64,000 bases of DNA from Verrucomicrobia bacterium Tous-C9LFEB (lineage in GTDB: Bacteria; Verrucomicrobiota; Verrucomicrobiia; Methylacidiphilales; UBA1321): assembly GCA_002304345.1 (NCBI GenBank), contig NEUU01000012.1, positions 1 to 64,000 on the forward strand, given 5' to 3'. A model generated the notes under the pieces. The model saw only the letters and a list, made by a program, of their open reading frames with translations, did not search any database and was not told where the DNA came from. A program made the translations under genes and the position numbers. Below, piece by piece: positions 18,020 through 28,890 of the stretch (positions are counted from its first letter, which is position 1; each line of letters begins with the position of its first letter).

Positions 18020-18069
18020 TGTAGGGCACGATTGCATCGCGCCGCGGCGCTTCACCGAAGCGCCCTACA
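18020..18069. repeat. Cloverleaf-type repeat, copy 1
   Basis: The outer stem is TGTAGGGC / GCCCTACA. Inside is a hairpin GGCGCTTC-ACC-GAAGCGCC (18046-18064) and a weaker one, CGAT-TGC-ATCG. It lies 31 nt after the stop of the VIT/PEP-CTERM gene. Its flanks (GGGTTGTG...GTCTT and its inverse GAAGACACTCACAACCC) extend the pairing to about 18011-18088. Other copies are at 25523, 26718 and 53057. Confidence 0.75.
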
Positions 18070-18154
18070 GGAAGACACTCACAACCCACATTTCAGCTGA
18101 CATACCCGATTTGCTGCCTCCTAAGCGTCAAAAAGAGCTTGAAAGGATGAGCTA

Positions 18155-18167
18155 AACTGTTTTAAAG
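18155..18167. promoter_or_regulatory. Operator-like half palindrome before the GntR/LacI gene
   Basis: AACTGTTTTAAAG lies 7 nt before the regulator ATG. Its first eight bases equal one strand of the perfect palindrome AACTGTTTCAGTT found before the GH5 gene (19313-19325). This suggests an autoregulatory site for the protein at 18175. It is inferred from similarity of two sites only. Confidence 0.35.
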
Positions 18168-18174
18168 TCATCCA

Positions 18175-19278
18175 ATGAACCGAGCAGAGTCTTCCGACAA
18201 GGTGGAAGGACTCTATTCTACTCTGAAGGAGCGAATTGCCAATGGCGCGTGGTCAATTGGTGAGCAAATGCCAACGGAACAGGCTTTGGCGCGGGAATTT
18301 GACTGCAATCGCACGACCATCAGCAAAGCGCTGACTCGTTTGGCCCACGATCATCTCGTCGAACGCCGCCGCCGCACGGGCACGCGAGTCATTCGCCGGG
18401 AAGCGACGGCAGCCCCCGAGAAAGCCAGCCTGCAGCTCGACGCCTGCGCCTTTATCTACCCGAGCGACGAGCACGAGGGCATCTGGCAGACCGCGCGGGG
18501 TTTTCAACGCGCCGCGCATGCGAGCGACCGTCGCAGCATCTTGCTCACCACCGGACTCGACGCGCGCAAGGAAGCGGAGATCATCGAGCGGTTGGGCGAA
18601 TTCGATGTGAAGGGTGCGGTGCTCTATCCCGTGGCGACCGATCCCGAGATGGAATTGCACTACCGGCAGATGATTCTCGCCTGTCCCTTTCCGGTGGTTT
18701 TGGTTGAGTTGAATTTCCCCGGCGCGCAACGGCCCTCGGTCGTTTCGGACGGCCTGCATGCGGGCTATACGATGACGCGTTACCTCATCGAGCAAAAGGC
18801 AACCCGGATTGGTTTCGTGACCAACTACGCCTCGGCCTCCTATCTGCGCGATCGTTATCTCGGCTATCGTCAGGCGATGAACGAGGCCGGACTCGGCGAA
18901 GGCTTCGCCCATCTCGAGCCGAGCATGCATCCCGACTTTGCCGATCCGCTGCGCGAAAACGCTGCTGTCGCGCGGGTTTTTCTTGAGAAATATCCCGACG
19001 TGGAGGCCGTCGTGGCCACCACCGATTTCATGGCGTGGGGCGTGATCCGCGCCGCGCGCGAACTGGGCCGTCGCGTGCCGGAAGATTTGAAAGTCGTGGG
19101 CATTGATGACTACCAGCAGCACGCGCACGACACCCTGCCGCTGACCACCTATCACATTCCGTACACGGAAATGGGTCGGCAAGCTTTTCTCCAGCTCAAT
19201 CAAATTCTGAGCGGCCAATTCCCCGCCGCGCAGGAAACCCAATTGCGCGGTCACTTGATCGTCCGCCAAAGCGCTTAA
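18175..19278 (+). CDS. GntR-type transcription regulator with LacI-like sensor domain
   Basis: The 367-residue protein has a GntR winged helix-turn-helix at residues 1-75 (LYSTLKERIANGAWSIGEQM, then TEQALAREFDCNRTTISKAL and DHLVERRRRTGTRV). A periplasmic-binding-protein-like sensor domain of the LacI/AraR type follows from about 88 to 360 (ending with VVGIDDYQQHAHDTLPLTTY, typical of that fold). Such regulators bind sugars. The gene for a GH5 enzyme follows after 59 bp on the same strand, so a sugar released by that enzyme is a reasonable inducer. A possible shared operator sits before both genes. Confidence 0.88.
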   Translation: MNRAESSDKVEGLYSTLKERIANGAWSIGEQMPTEQALAREFDCNRTTISKALTRLAHDHLVERRRRTGTRVIRREATAAPEKASLQLDACAFIYPSDEHEGIWQTARGFQRAAHASDRRSILLTTGLDARKEAEIIERLGEFDVKGAVLYPVATDPEMELHYRQMILACPFPVVLVELNFPGAQRPSVVSDGLHAGYTMTRYLIEQKATRIGFVTNYASASYLRDRYLGYRQAMNEAGLGEGFAHLEPSMHPDFADPLRENAAVARVFLEKYPDVEAVVATTDFMAWGVIRAARELGRRVPEDLKVVGIDDYQQHAHDTLPLTTYHIPYTEMGRQAFLQLNQILSGQFPAAQETQLRGHLIVRQSA

Positions 19279-19312
19279 CTTTCATCCCCTCAATCCACCC
19301 TCAATCCACCCC

Positions 19313-19325
19313 AACTGAAACAGTT
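19313..19325. promoter_or_regulatory. Palindromic operator before the GH5 gene
   Basis: The perfect 13-bp palindrome AACTG-AAA-CAGTT lies 12 nt before the GH5 ATG. A related site lies before the GntR/LacI gene itself. The position so close to the start codon suits repression. It is the most likely binding site for the regulator at 18175, but this is an inference. Confidence 0.5.
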
Positions 19326-19337
19326 CCGGAATTTTAT

Positions 19338-20924
19338 ATGAACACAACAACGCATTCCATCCTGACGTGGAGCCTGCTTGCGCTCCTTTCCTGTCTTGGC
19401 GTGGTCCGGGCCGCGGACGCCGCCCCGGCTCCGGTGAAAAAAGGCGACATCGTTTATCGCGAGTCGTTCACGGAGGAAAAGGAATTCCTCGCCCGCTGGA
19501 AAGATCCCAAGGGCGGAGCGAAAATCACCAAGGATGGTCTGTTTGTGGAGCAGACACCCGCCCAGTTACCGGGCGACCATGCGGTGACGCTCAAGCTCCC
19601 GGTCGAGAATCTGCGCGGCGCCGACGTTTATATCACCGTGATGGCGAAGGCCGAGGGTCTCTCGAAAAAACTGCAGCCATGGAACGGTGTGAAGTGCCGC
19701 TTCCTGGTGAAATCCGCTTTCGGCGATCCCAGTGCCGCGATGGCCAATGTCGAAGACAACACCTACGCGCAGGCCACGACGCCCGATGGCGATTTCGGTT
19801 GGATGAAGCTCGGCTTTGCCACATCCATTTCGCGCAACGCCACTGCGATCGATTTCATGCTCGGGCTGGAACAGGTCTCCGGCAAAGTCTGGTTCAAGGA
19901 TGTGCAGGTGAAGGTGCTCGATGTCACGCCTGAGCCGCCCAAGGTTGCGCCGACCGGTCCCGTCTACAAGGGGCATAAACTCTCCGGGTTGCGCGGTGTG
20001 GAAATCCGCAGCGCGGTTTCGGAAGAAGACCTGCGCGTGCTCGCAGAGGAATGGAACGTCAACGTGGTGCGCTGGCAGATCGGCGAGAGCATCTACCGCG
20101 AGGGGTTGGAGACGAAACATTACGATGCGATTTTGCAGCACGAACTCGAGCAGCTCGACCGCGTCATCCCGCTGTGCCGCAAAAATCGGCTCTACATGGT
20201 GATCACGCTGCAATCCCTCTCCAAGCGGCTCTTCGTCAGCCCCGTCAATCAGGAAAAACTGCTCTCCGTCTGGCGCATGCTGGCGAAGCGGTACAAGAAC
20301 GAGCCGGTCATCTGGGCCTACGACATCGTCAACGAACCCAATCAGAACACGTGGCAGGAAGGCTCGCTGCTCTGGAACGATCTGGTGCAAAAACTTTGCG
20401 AGGAAATCCGCAAGATCGATCCCGACAAGCCGCTCATCATCGAGACCGATCTCATGAACATCCCGGAGACCTTCGCCACCATACGGCCGGTCACCGTGCC
20501 GGGCGTCATCTACAGCCTCCATATGTATAATCCCGGTTTTTTCACCCACAACCGCGTCTGGGATAAACAACAGACGATCGTGACTTATCCCGGCATCATC
20601 GACGGCGTGAAGTGGGACAAGCAACAGATCGAGCGCAATCTCGCGCCAGTGATCGCGTTCCAAAAAACCTACGGCGTGCAGATCTTCGTCGGCGAGTTCG
20701 GCGCGATCCGCTGGGCGCCGGGGGCGGGTCAATGGGTGAATGACTGCATTGAGGTGTTCGAGAAATATGGCTGGGACTGGACGTTCCACTCCTACCGCGA
20801 GTGGCATGGCTGGAGCTTCGAACATGATGCGGACCCCGCCCATACGGCACCTCCCAAGGAACGCACCGCCAACGAAAAAATGTTGCGTGGCTGGTTCTCC
20901 AAAAACCAACGCCCTACCTGGTGA
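19338..20924 (+). CDS. Secreted glycoside hydrolase family 5 enzyme
   Basis: The 528-residue protein has a signal peptide (residues 1-25, ending VVRAADA), an N-terminal beta-rich region (about 35-195) resembling a carbohydrate-binding or accessory module, and a GH5-type barrel from about 210 to 525. The acid/base Glu is E333 in YDIVNEPN and the nucleophile is E453 in IFVGEFGAIRW, the standard clan GH-A pair. Substrate is probably a beta-glucan or beta-mannan; the sequence does not decide this. It is exported across the inner membrane and regulated together with the upstream GntR/LacI gene. Its stop is followed after one base by a palindromic element. Confidence 0.85.
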   Translation: MNTTTHSILTWSLLALLSCLGVVRAADAAPAPVKKGDIVYRESFTEEKEFLARWKDPKGGAKITKDGLFVEQTPAQLPGDHAVTLKLPVENLRGADVYITVMAKAEGLSKKLQPWNGVKCRFLVKSAFGDPSAAMANVEDNTYAQATTPDGDFGWMKLGFATSISRNATAIDFMLGLEQVSGKVWFKDVQVKVLDVTPEPPKVAPTGPVYKGHKLSGLRGVEIRSAVSEEDLRVLAEEWNVNVVRWQIGESIYREGLETKHYDAILQHELEQLDRVIPLCRKNRLYMVITLQSLSKRLFVSPVNQEKLLSVWRMLAKRYKNEPVIWAYDIVNEPNQNTWQEGSLLWNDLVQKLCEEIRKIDPDKPLIIETDLMNIPETFATIRPVTVPGVIYSLHMYNPGFFTHNRVWDKQQTIVTYPGIIDGVKWDKQQIERNLAPVIAFQKTYGVQIFVGEFGAIRWAPGAGQWVNDCIEVFEKYGWDWTFHSYREWHGWSFEHDADPAHTAPPKERTANEKMLRGWFSKNQRPTW

Positions 20925-20925
20925 C

Positions 20926-21232
20926 CATGGGGGCGCTGCCCCCATGCCCCCCGCTCAAGGAAATGATTTCCTTGAGAATCCTCACTTTTTGGCGGATGAC
21001 TTTTTTGCGCGGACGCAAAAGAAGTCATCCGCCAAAAGGAGATTTTCTCAAAGAGTTCAATCCTTAAACAAGACTGGACCCATGATCCTAAGCTCCATCA
21101 AATGGTAACGATTTGCGTTTGAAGACCACTTGGGCCGCGACCTCTTTTACGTCTGCGTAAAAGAGGTCGCGGCCCAATCGGGGTTTCCAAAGGGAATCAT
21201 TTCCTTTGGCGGGGTTGGGGGCAGCGCCCCCA
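20926..21232. repeat. Gene-end palindromic element, double copy (GH5 / metX)
   Basis: Between the convergent GH5 and metX stops lie two back-to-back elements. GH5 side: GGGGGC-GCT-GCCCCC-type hairpin (20926-20946), a 10-bp stem with TGA loop (20954-20976), the word GAATCCTC, and a long palindrome of about 23 bp (20987-21037). metX side, reading inward from 21232: GGGGGC/GCCCCC hairpin (21216-21232), a TGA/TCA-loop hairpin (21187-21209), then a perfect 21-bp stem with 4-nt loop (21131-21176). The stretch 21067-21130 is about 80% identical to 30660-30723. No coding frame in 20925-21238 looks real. Confidence 0.8.
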
Positions 21233-21238
21233 TTAGCC

Positions 21239-22393
21239 TTACGCCCCCAGAACTTGGGTGAGGTGAGGGGTGTAAAGTTTGGGTTCGAGCAGGAACGAAT
21301 CGTGGCCTTTGTCGGAGCTGACCGTGATCCACATTTCGTTGACGCCGGCGTTTTTCAATGTCTGCACCAACTTCGCTTGTTCGGAAGGATGGAATGACAC
21401 ATCGGTATCGATGCTGAAGATCAGGAACTCCTGATTGCGGCAGCGCGAGAATAATTCCACGAGATCTTTCGCGCCCGTCCCGGCCAGCAGATCGAACCAC
21501 TGCCACGCGTCGAGAATGCGCAGGTAGGCGTTCGCATCAAAACGGCGCACGAATTTCTGCCCTTGGTGCAGCATGTACGACTCCACCGGGCTGTTCATCT
21601 CGTACCAGTCGAAGGGCGGCGCGTTGCTGACCACTTCGTGGCGGGCGCGTTCGCGCAAGGCTTCGGGCGAGATGAAGGTCTTGTGCGCAATGCGGCGTGC
21701 GAGGGCGAGCCCGATATCGGGTCGGGGGCCGCCATAGTAATTGCCGCCCTTGAAATTCGGATCGAACTCGATCGCGGTGATCTGTTCGAAATTCATGATG
21801 CGCTGCAGAATCGGCACATCGAGACCGGTGCCGATCAGCACCACATTGCGGACGCGATCGGGGTAGCGGGTGGCGAGCACTTGCGAGAGGTAACCGCCAA
21901 TCGACGCGCCGACGACGGCGTGGAGTTGCCGAATGCCGAGTGAGTCGAGCAGGCGCACTTGCGAATCGACGATGTCGCTCATGCGCAGGACGGGGAAAGT
22001 CGGTCCCCACGGTTGGCCCGTGGCGGGATTGATGGAGGCGGGACCGGTGGAACCGTAGCAGCCGCCGAGATAGTTGGCGCAGAGAACGCAGTATTTATTC
22101 GTGTCGAGTGCCTTGCCGGGCCCGACAAATCCATGCCACCAGCCTTCGTGCAATTCGTCGGTCCAGCGGCCATCGAGGCCGGGCACGTCGGTATTGATGC
22201 CGGCGGCGTGATGGCTGCCGGTCATGGCGTGAAAAAGCAAAATCGCGTTGGAACGGTCGGCATTCAGCTCGCCATACGATTCGTAGGCCAGCGTGTAGCG
22301 CTCCAATGCGGTGCCACAGCTCAATGTCAGGGGATTCTTCGGGTCGTGAAACTCGAAGAATTGCGTCTCTATCTTTCCAAGCGAATGACTCAA
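21239..22393 (-). CDS. metX: Homoserine O-acetyltransferase
   Basis: This alpha/beta-hydrolase-fold enzyme activates homoserine for methionine synthesis. Family segments are GTALERYTLAYESYGELNAD, HAMTGSHHAAG, GPASINPATGQPWGPTFPVL, the nucleophile turn VVGASIGGYLSQ, catalytic Asp in SIDTDVSFHP and His in KGHDSFLLEP. No ATG fits the family N-terminus. I place the start at TTG (22393, LSHSLGKIETQFFEF), with GGA 5 nt upstream, giving 384 residues. Reading further upstream runs into a repeat element, so an N-terminal extension is unlikely. Acetyl versus succinyl preference cannot be decided by eye. It follows metY on the same strand. Confidence 0.87.
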   Translation of the reverse strand: MSHSLGKIETQFFEFHDPKNPLTLSCGTALERYTLAYESYGELNADRSNAILLFHAMTGSHHAAGINTDVPGLDGRWTDELHEGWWHGFVGPGKALDTNKYCVLCANYLGGCYGSTGPASINPATGQPWGPTFPVLRMSDIVDSQVRLLDSLGIRQLHAVVGASIGGYLSQVLATRYPDRVRNVVLIGTGLDVPILQRIMNFEQITAIEFDPNFKGGNYYGGPRPDIGLALARRIAHKTFISPEALRERARHEVVSNAPPFDWYEMNSPVESYMLHQGQKFVRRFDANAYLRILDAWQWFDLLAGTGAKDLVELFSRCRNQEFLIFSIDTDVSFHPSEQAKLVQTLKNAGVNEMWITVSSDKGHDSFLLEPKLYTPHLTQVLGA

Positions 22394-22437
22394 GGTTTTC
22401 CGTTTTACGTGTTCTTCGCTTTCCTGACAAGGCTTGA

Positions 22438-22597
22438 TGGAGGACTCCGTCCTCCAAACCTCCTGCCAAGGGTATGATACCCTTGGAACCCCAACTTGCG
22501 TTTTGACTTTTTCCGCTGCGGAAAAAGTCAAAACGCAAAATTGAGGATTCCTAAGGGGGTCACCCCCTTAGGTGGGGGCATGGGGGCAGCGCCCCCG
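22438..22597. repeat. Gene-end palindromic element (metY-metX gap)
   Basis: Read from the metY stop (minus strand) the full element is: GGGGGC-GCT-GCCCCC (22582-22596), a perfect 10-bp hairpin with TGA/TCA loop (22550-22572), the word GAATCCTC, a perfect 21-bp palindrome (22496-22538), a 9-bp hairpin with a TGA-type loop (22466-22486), and TGGAGGAC-GGA-GTCCTCCA (22438-22456). It aligns along its whole length with the element at 55767-55928. It occupies nearly all of the gap between the two methionine genes. Confidence 0.82.
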
Positions 22598-25068
<2,471 letters not shown>

Positions 25069-25343
25069 TTTCGTTATTCTCCTTGTTCACCGCCCGGCGA
25101 CCGGCCCGATGAATCGTTTTTAGATTTTGTAGTGTTCCCAGAGATTGGTCCGACGCTGAAAAGCTCTGATGAGAGCCTTTCAGATGCGAATTTATTAATC
25201 TCTATAGAAATACTATATAATTTGATCACTCTTGTCAGTCAACGCTTTAATCCAATTGATCCGTAGATATTAGTTATGTCTATGGATATTATCAGGATTA
25301 TTAATCGCGACACGTTTTGCCCCCTCGGGAGAAGGCATTGCTA

Positions 25344-25491
25344 AGAACCTATCCACGATCTTTTTGGGGTGGGGCTGGAGCGTCGTTGTCGCAGCTATCC
25401 AAGATCGCTGAGGATATTGGCCGGCTGCTCCGCCTCGCCCAGCCTCCATATTCTCGGCAACTCCACCCCAAAAAGATCGTGGATAGGTTCT
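25344..25491. mobile_element. Short inverted-repeat element (MITE-like), 29-bp perfect terminal repeats
   Basis: Positions 25344-25372 and 25463-25491 are perfect 29-bp inverse copies (left end AGAACCTATCCACGATC...). They flank 90 bp that has no long open frame. The outer bases hint at a TA-type duplication, but this is unclear. The size and structure fit a non-autonomous transposable element or a large cruciform. It lies in the 548-bp gap between the esterase and DUF3034 genes; the remainder of that gap is A+T-rich. Confidence 0.6.
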
Positions 25492-25522
25492 AACAGGTAT
25501 TGATTTCATTCCAGAACTCATC

Positions 25523-25574
25523 CTGTAGGGCGGGACGGTGTCCCGCCATGGCGCTTCACCGAAGCGCCCTGCAG
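25523..25574. repeat. Cloverleaf-type repeat, copy 2
   Basis: The outer stem is CTGTAGGG / CCCTGCAG (one G-T pair). It encloses CGGGAC-GGT-GTCCCG (25531-25545) and GGCGCTTC-ACC-GAAGCGCC (25550-25568). The two loops, GGT and ACC, are complementary. It lies 42 bp downstream of the esterase stop. Confidence 0.8.
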
Positions 25575-25616
25575 CAAGGCACCAGCAACTATCGTTTTAT
25601 TTATAACGCTCTATGC

Positions 25617-26585
25617 TTACTTCTTTTCAAGCGTGGCGGTGGAACCCAACGCTTGGGCCAAACCGCCCTGCGTCAGCCATTGTTTGGCGCTGGCGTCGTC
25701 TTTGAGGTAGGCATTCCAAAAAGCGGTGGTGACTTCGCACACCCTTTTTTGGGTCGGGGCGTCGTTCTCTCCCTTGCCGGGCATCCTCCGCTGGCGGTTG
25801 CCGCCAAATACCATGTGATCGGCTCCCTTGAAGATAATGAGGTAAGTGTCCGGGCCGGGCGACAGGTCGTAGGGCTTGCGGCGAAACTCAGCCGTGTCTT
25901 CGGGCCGGATGAAGCTGGTATCCTCCGTGCCGGTAATGTGCAGGGCGGGCACGTGCACATTGGCGTAAGAATTCACGCGGGTGCCGGTGGTGGCGTTGGC
26001 GGGCGTGCTCATGGCCACCACGGCTTTCACGCGCGGATCGACCAGGGTTTTATCGCGAAAGGAAAGTCCCACCACAGCCATGGTCGTGTACGCGCCGAAG
26101 GAGTGACCTGCGACACCGATTTTGGCGAGGTCGAATTTCCCCTTCCAAGCACCGTCCGCCGTATTCAGGGCCGTGACCTGGTCGATGGCGAAGGAAATAT
26201 CCTTGGGGCGATTGACGAGATTGTCCACATCGGTGGTCGCCTCCTTCATGGCTTGGATCACCTGTCGGGGACCGCCCCCGCTTTTCACCAGGCTTTCGTC
26301 GGAGCCGGGATGTTGCACATGCACGGAAATAAAGCCGTGTGTGGACCAGTATTCGCCCAAGTAGGAATACCCGTGGCGCGAGCCGCCGAGTCCATGAGAG
26401 AAAAAGAGAACGGGAAACGGCCCGGTGCCCGTGGTGGGGGCGTAGATCAACGCAGGCACATCGCGATTGCGGGCGTTATCGTGCCAGGTGAATTCCGTGG
26501 TGGTGTAGCCCCCCTTCTCTTCCGCGAGAACGCAGACCGTCGCGAGCAGGAGACCAAAGACAATAAAGCGCATGGGAGTGATCAT
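25617..26585 (-). CDS. Secreted alpha/beta hydrolase, PAF-acetylhydrolase / dienelactone-hydrolase-like
   Basis: The 322-residue protein has an N-terminal signal peptide (MRFIVFGLLLATVCVLAEE; the ATG four codons earlier is an alternative start). The oxyanion region is FFSHGLGGSRHGYSYLGEYW, the nucleophile elbow is GHSFGAYTTM, an Asp lies in GTEDTSF, and a His in GADHMVFGG. This order matches predicted dienelactone hydrolases and platelet-activating-factor acetylhydrolases. The substrate is unknown. It is probably periplasmic. Confidence 0.75.
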   Translation of the reverse strand: MITPMRFIVFGLLLATVCVLAEEKGGYTTTEFTWHDNARNRDVPALIYAPTTGTGPFPVLFFSHGLGGSRHGYSYLGEYWSTHGFISVHVQHPGSDESLVKSGGGPRQVIQAMKEATTDVDNLVNRPKDISFAIDQVTALNTADGAWKGKFDLAKIGVAGHSFGAYTTMAVVGLSFRDKTLVDPRVKAVVAMSTPANATTGTRVNSYANVHVPALHITGTEDTSFIRPEDTAEFRRKPYDLSPGPDTYLIIFKGADHMVFGGNRQRRMPGKGENDAPTQKRVCEVTTAFWNAYLKDDASAKQWLTQGGLAQALGSTATLEKK

Positions 26586-26623
26586 ACTTCCAAAGACGCC
26601 AAAACCTACCCGCCGGTTACACC

Positions 26624-26830
26624 CCAGGGCTGAGCCCTGGACCCAGTAACGCTATCGCCACGAAAGCATAGCATAGTACCCTGCACAGATTATCGAATAC
26701 CGATGCCTTGCGGTTTTCTGTAGGGCGGCTCGGTGAGCCGCCGCGGCGCTTCACCGAAGCGCCCTACAGCAGTAGGCGTAGCCTACTTTATAATTCACAA
26801 AATGGCACTTACAGATCCAGCGTCACGCTG
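26624..26830. repeat. Cluster of hairpins including cloverleaf-type repeat, copy 3
   Basis: Upstream of the esterase and just past the chemoreceptor stop are four palindromes: CCAGGGC-TGA-GCCCTGG (26624-26640); the cloverleaf repeat (26718-26769: outer CTGTAGGG/CCCTACAG, inner CGGCTC-GGT-GAGCCG and GGCGCTTC-ACC-GAAGCGCC); AGTAGGC-GTA-GCCTACT (26771-26787); and CAGCG-TCA-CGCTG (26818-26830), only 3 bp from the chemoreceptor stop codon (26834-26836). All have three-base loops. No gene is seen in this 248-bp gap. Confidence 0.72.
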
Positions 26831-26833
26831 CGC

Positions 26834-28588
26834 CTACATATCGTGAAAGGACGAGTCATCCAACGGAATAGTCGAGCGCTCTTTCTTCGCATGACCGCTC
26901 GAAGCGGGAGCTTGGGTTGGCGCGGGAGTCGGGCGCGATTTCACTTCCTGCGCAAAAGCGGATTCCTTCGGGCTCGGGCGCGAAGCCGGAGCGGGTTGAG
27001 ATCCGTTCGATTCATCCGCGATCCCATGGGCGCTTCCATTCACCAAACGCAGCAACCGCTCGATGGAACTCTTCAGCTCTTCGGCCTGCGCATTCAATTC
27101 CTCCGCGGCGCTGGCCGTTTCCTCCGCGCTCGCCGCATTGCTTTGCGTGACCTTGTCCATCTGCGACACGGCCATGTTCACCTGCGAAATTCCGGATTCC
27201 TGTTCCCGGCTGGCCGTGGCGATCTCGGCAATCACCGAGTCCACCTCGCGCGCCTTCTTCACAATTTCGTCCAAGCCCACACTCACCCGCTTCGAGGCCT
27301 GCGCCATGTTGCCCAGATCGGTGGCCACCTTTTCGGTGACGACCTTGCCCTGATGGCTGCTGTCGGTGGACTCCTTGATCATCAGGGCGGTCTGCTTGGC
27401 CGCTTCCGCACTGCGATGGGCGAGCGCGCGGACTTCATCGGCCACGACCGCAAATCCCGCGCCGGCTTCGCCCGCCCGCGCCGCTTCGACGGCGGCATTC
27501 AAGGAAAGGATATTGGTCTGGAAGGCAATTTCATCGATCGTTTTCAGGATCTGCGAAATCTGGCCGCTGGACGATTCGATCTTGTCCATCGCCACGCGCA
27601 ACTGCTCCGACGATTTGCCGACCGCGTCCATGGCTTGCGTCATGGTGACGATATCCGACGCGGCTTTTTCCGCGGACTTGTGGGCATCCTGCGCGAGATC
27701 CTTGGCGTGCGTGGCGTTCTCCGCGTTGCGCTTGGTCATGCTCGACATTTCCTCCAGCGAAGAACTCGTTTCCTCCAGCGACGCCGCCTGTTCGCTCGAG
27801 CCCTCCGCCAGCGACTGGCTGGCCATCGAGACCTGTCCCGAAGCGGAGGTCGTCTCCGCCGCGCCGCTGCTGAGCTGTCGGGCGATCTCGCGGATCGGGC
27901 GGGAAATCGATCCCGCGATCACCACTCCCAGCACGATGGAAACCACGACGCCAACGAGCCCGAGAACCGCCATCACCGTTTGCAAGCGGGTGCTGTCCGC
28001 AAACGCTTGTTTGGTGGAATCCATGCCGATCCTGCCATTCAGGTCGACGATTTTGGTCAACGTGTCCTTGGTCTTATCAATCCACTCGTCATTGTGCCCG
28101 AACATCTGGGTGGTCATCTTTTCATTGGACGCCTTCAACGTGACCTCATCGGCATTCTGCTGCTGCAGCTTCATGTACTCGCGCTCCAGACCCATGTAGA
28201 TCTCGTGCTGTTTCTTCCACTCGGCCAGATTCGTTTCAAATTCCTTCCACAGCACGGCCTCCTCGGCGGTTTGGGGGAGCGGCTCGTAAATGTCCAAGCC
28301 CTTCTTGTAGTCCGACCAAGCCGCCTTGATGTCCTTTTCCAATTCGGCTCGTTTGGTGGCAGGGAACGTCGGACTCAGGGTGGAATTCTCCATGGAATCG
28401 AGACTGCTGATGGCATCATTCATCATTCCCAAGCCAATTAAACTCGGCACCCGCACCGCACCGACTTCATGAATGTGACCACGGAGCCGGACGACGCCGT
28501 AGATGCCCGCCACCCCGATCAAAAGGGTGATGACTGAGCAAATCAGGAACGCTGCGATCAATTTGGTACTGAGCTTTTGGTTGTTCAT
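26834..28588 (-). CDS. Methyl-accepting chemotaxis protein
   Basis: The 584-residue protein has TM1 at about 10-32, a periplasmic four-helix-bundle ligand domain (33-190), TM2 (about 192-214), a HAMP region, and a cytoplasmic signalling hairpin. Its conserved tip is [20 protein letters not shown] followed by [21 protein letters not shown]. The C-terminus (about 535-584) is Pro/Ala/Ser-rich and has no CheR-docking pentapeptide that I can see. It is divergent from nifA (302-bp gap) and has no che genes beside it, so the stimulus is unknown. Confidence 0.93.
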   Translation of the reverse strand: MNNQKLSTKLIAAFLICSVITLLIGVAGIYGVVRLRGHIHEVGAVRVPSLIGLGMMNDAISSLDSMENSTLSPTFPATKRAELEKDIKAAWSDYKKGLDIYEPLPQTAEEAVLWKEFETNLAEWKKQHEIYMGLEREYMKLQQQNADEVTLKASNEKMTTQMFGHNDEWIDKTKDTLTKIVDLNGRIGMDSTKQAFADSTRLQTVMAVLGLVGVVVSIVLGVVIAGSISRPIREIARQLSSGAAETTSASGQVSMASQSLAEGSSEQAASLEETSSSLEEMSSMTKRNAENATHAKDLAQDAHKSAEKAASDIVTMTQAMDAVGKSSEQLRVAMDKIESSSGQISQILKTIDEIAFQTNILSLNAAVEAARAGEAGAGFAVVADEVRALAHRSAEAAKQTALMIKESTDSSHQGKVVTEKVATDLGNMAQASKRVSVGLDEIVKKAREVDSVIAEIATASREQESGISQVNMAVSQMDKVTQSNAASAEETASAAEELNAQAEELKSSIERLLRLVNGSAHGIADESNGSQPAPASRPSPKESAFAQEVKSRPTPAPTQAPASSGHAKKERSTIPLDDSSFHDM

Positions 28589-28815
28589 GAGATCCTTTTC
28601 AAAAATAAATGGATGTTTCCGGGCCTAGTCATCACCCGGGAGCTAAAAATCGCCTTACCTCTGTATTCGGCCTAAACAGTTGATACCTGAGCCGTAAAAA
28701 GCTTCTTATGATTAGGGTTTCGCGCGCGCTACTTAAAGGCGGCTAATAGGCTCTGCATTTCGTTGACCTTCATGGCCTACCGTTTCGTGGGATTACAGAG
28801 GGGAAGGCCTTACTG

Positions 28816-28831
28816 TGGAATGTGATTTGCT
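28816..28831 (+). promoter_or_regulatory. Sigma-54 type promoter before nifA
   Basis: GTGGAATGTGATTTGC contains TGGAAT and TTGC with GG and GC exactly 10 nt apart, the sigma-54 layout with a good -12 element. It lies 60 bp before the nifA start. This would let sigma-54 activators, perhaps NifA itself, control nifA. A 7-bp hairpin (GTGCCGG / CCGGCAC, 28850-28869) lies in the leader. The rest of the 28589-28890 gap shows no gene and no clear TGT-N10-ACA site. Confidence 0.65.
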
Positions 28832-28890
28832 CTCTAAATGTCAGGTTTCGTGCCGGGCCAGACCGGCACGTTCCCCCGTAACGACGTACT

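Noticed and set aside
22394..22531. N-terminal extension of metX up to the ATG at 22531
   Set aside because: The extra 46 residues are encoded within the palindromic repeat and do not resemble the family.
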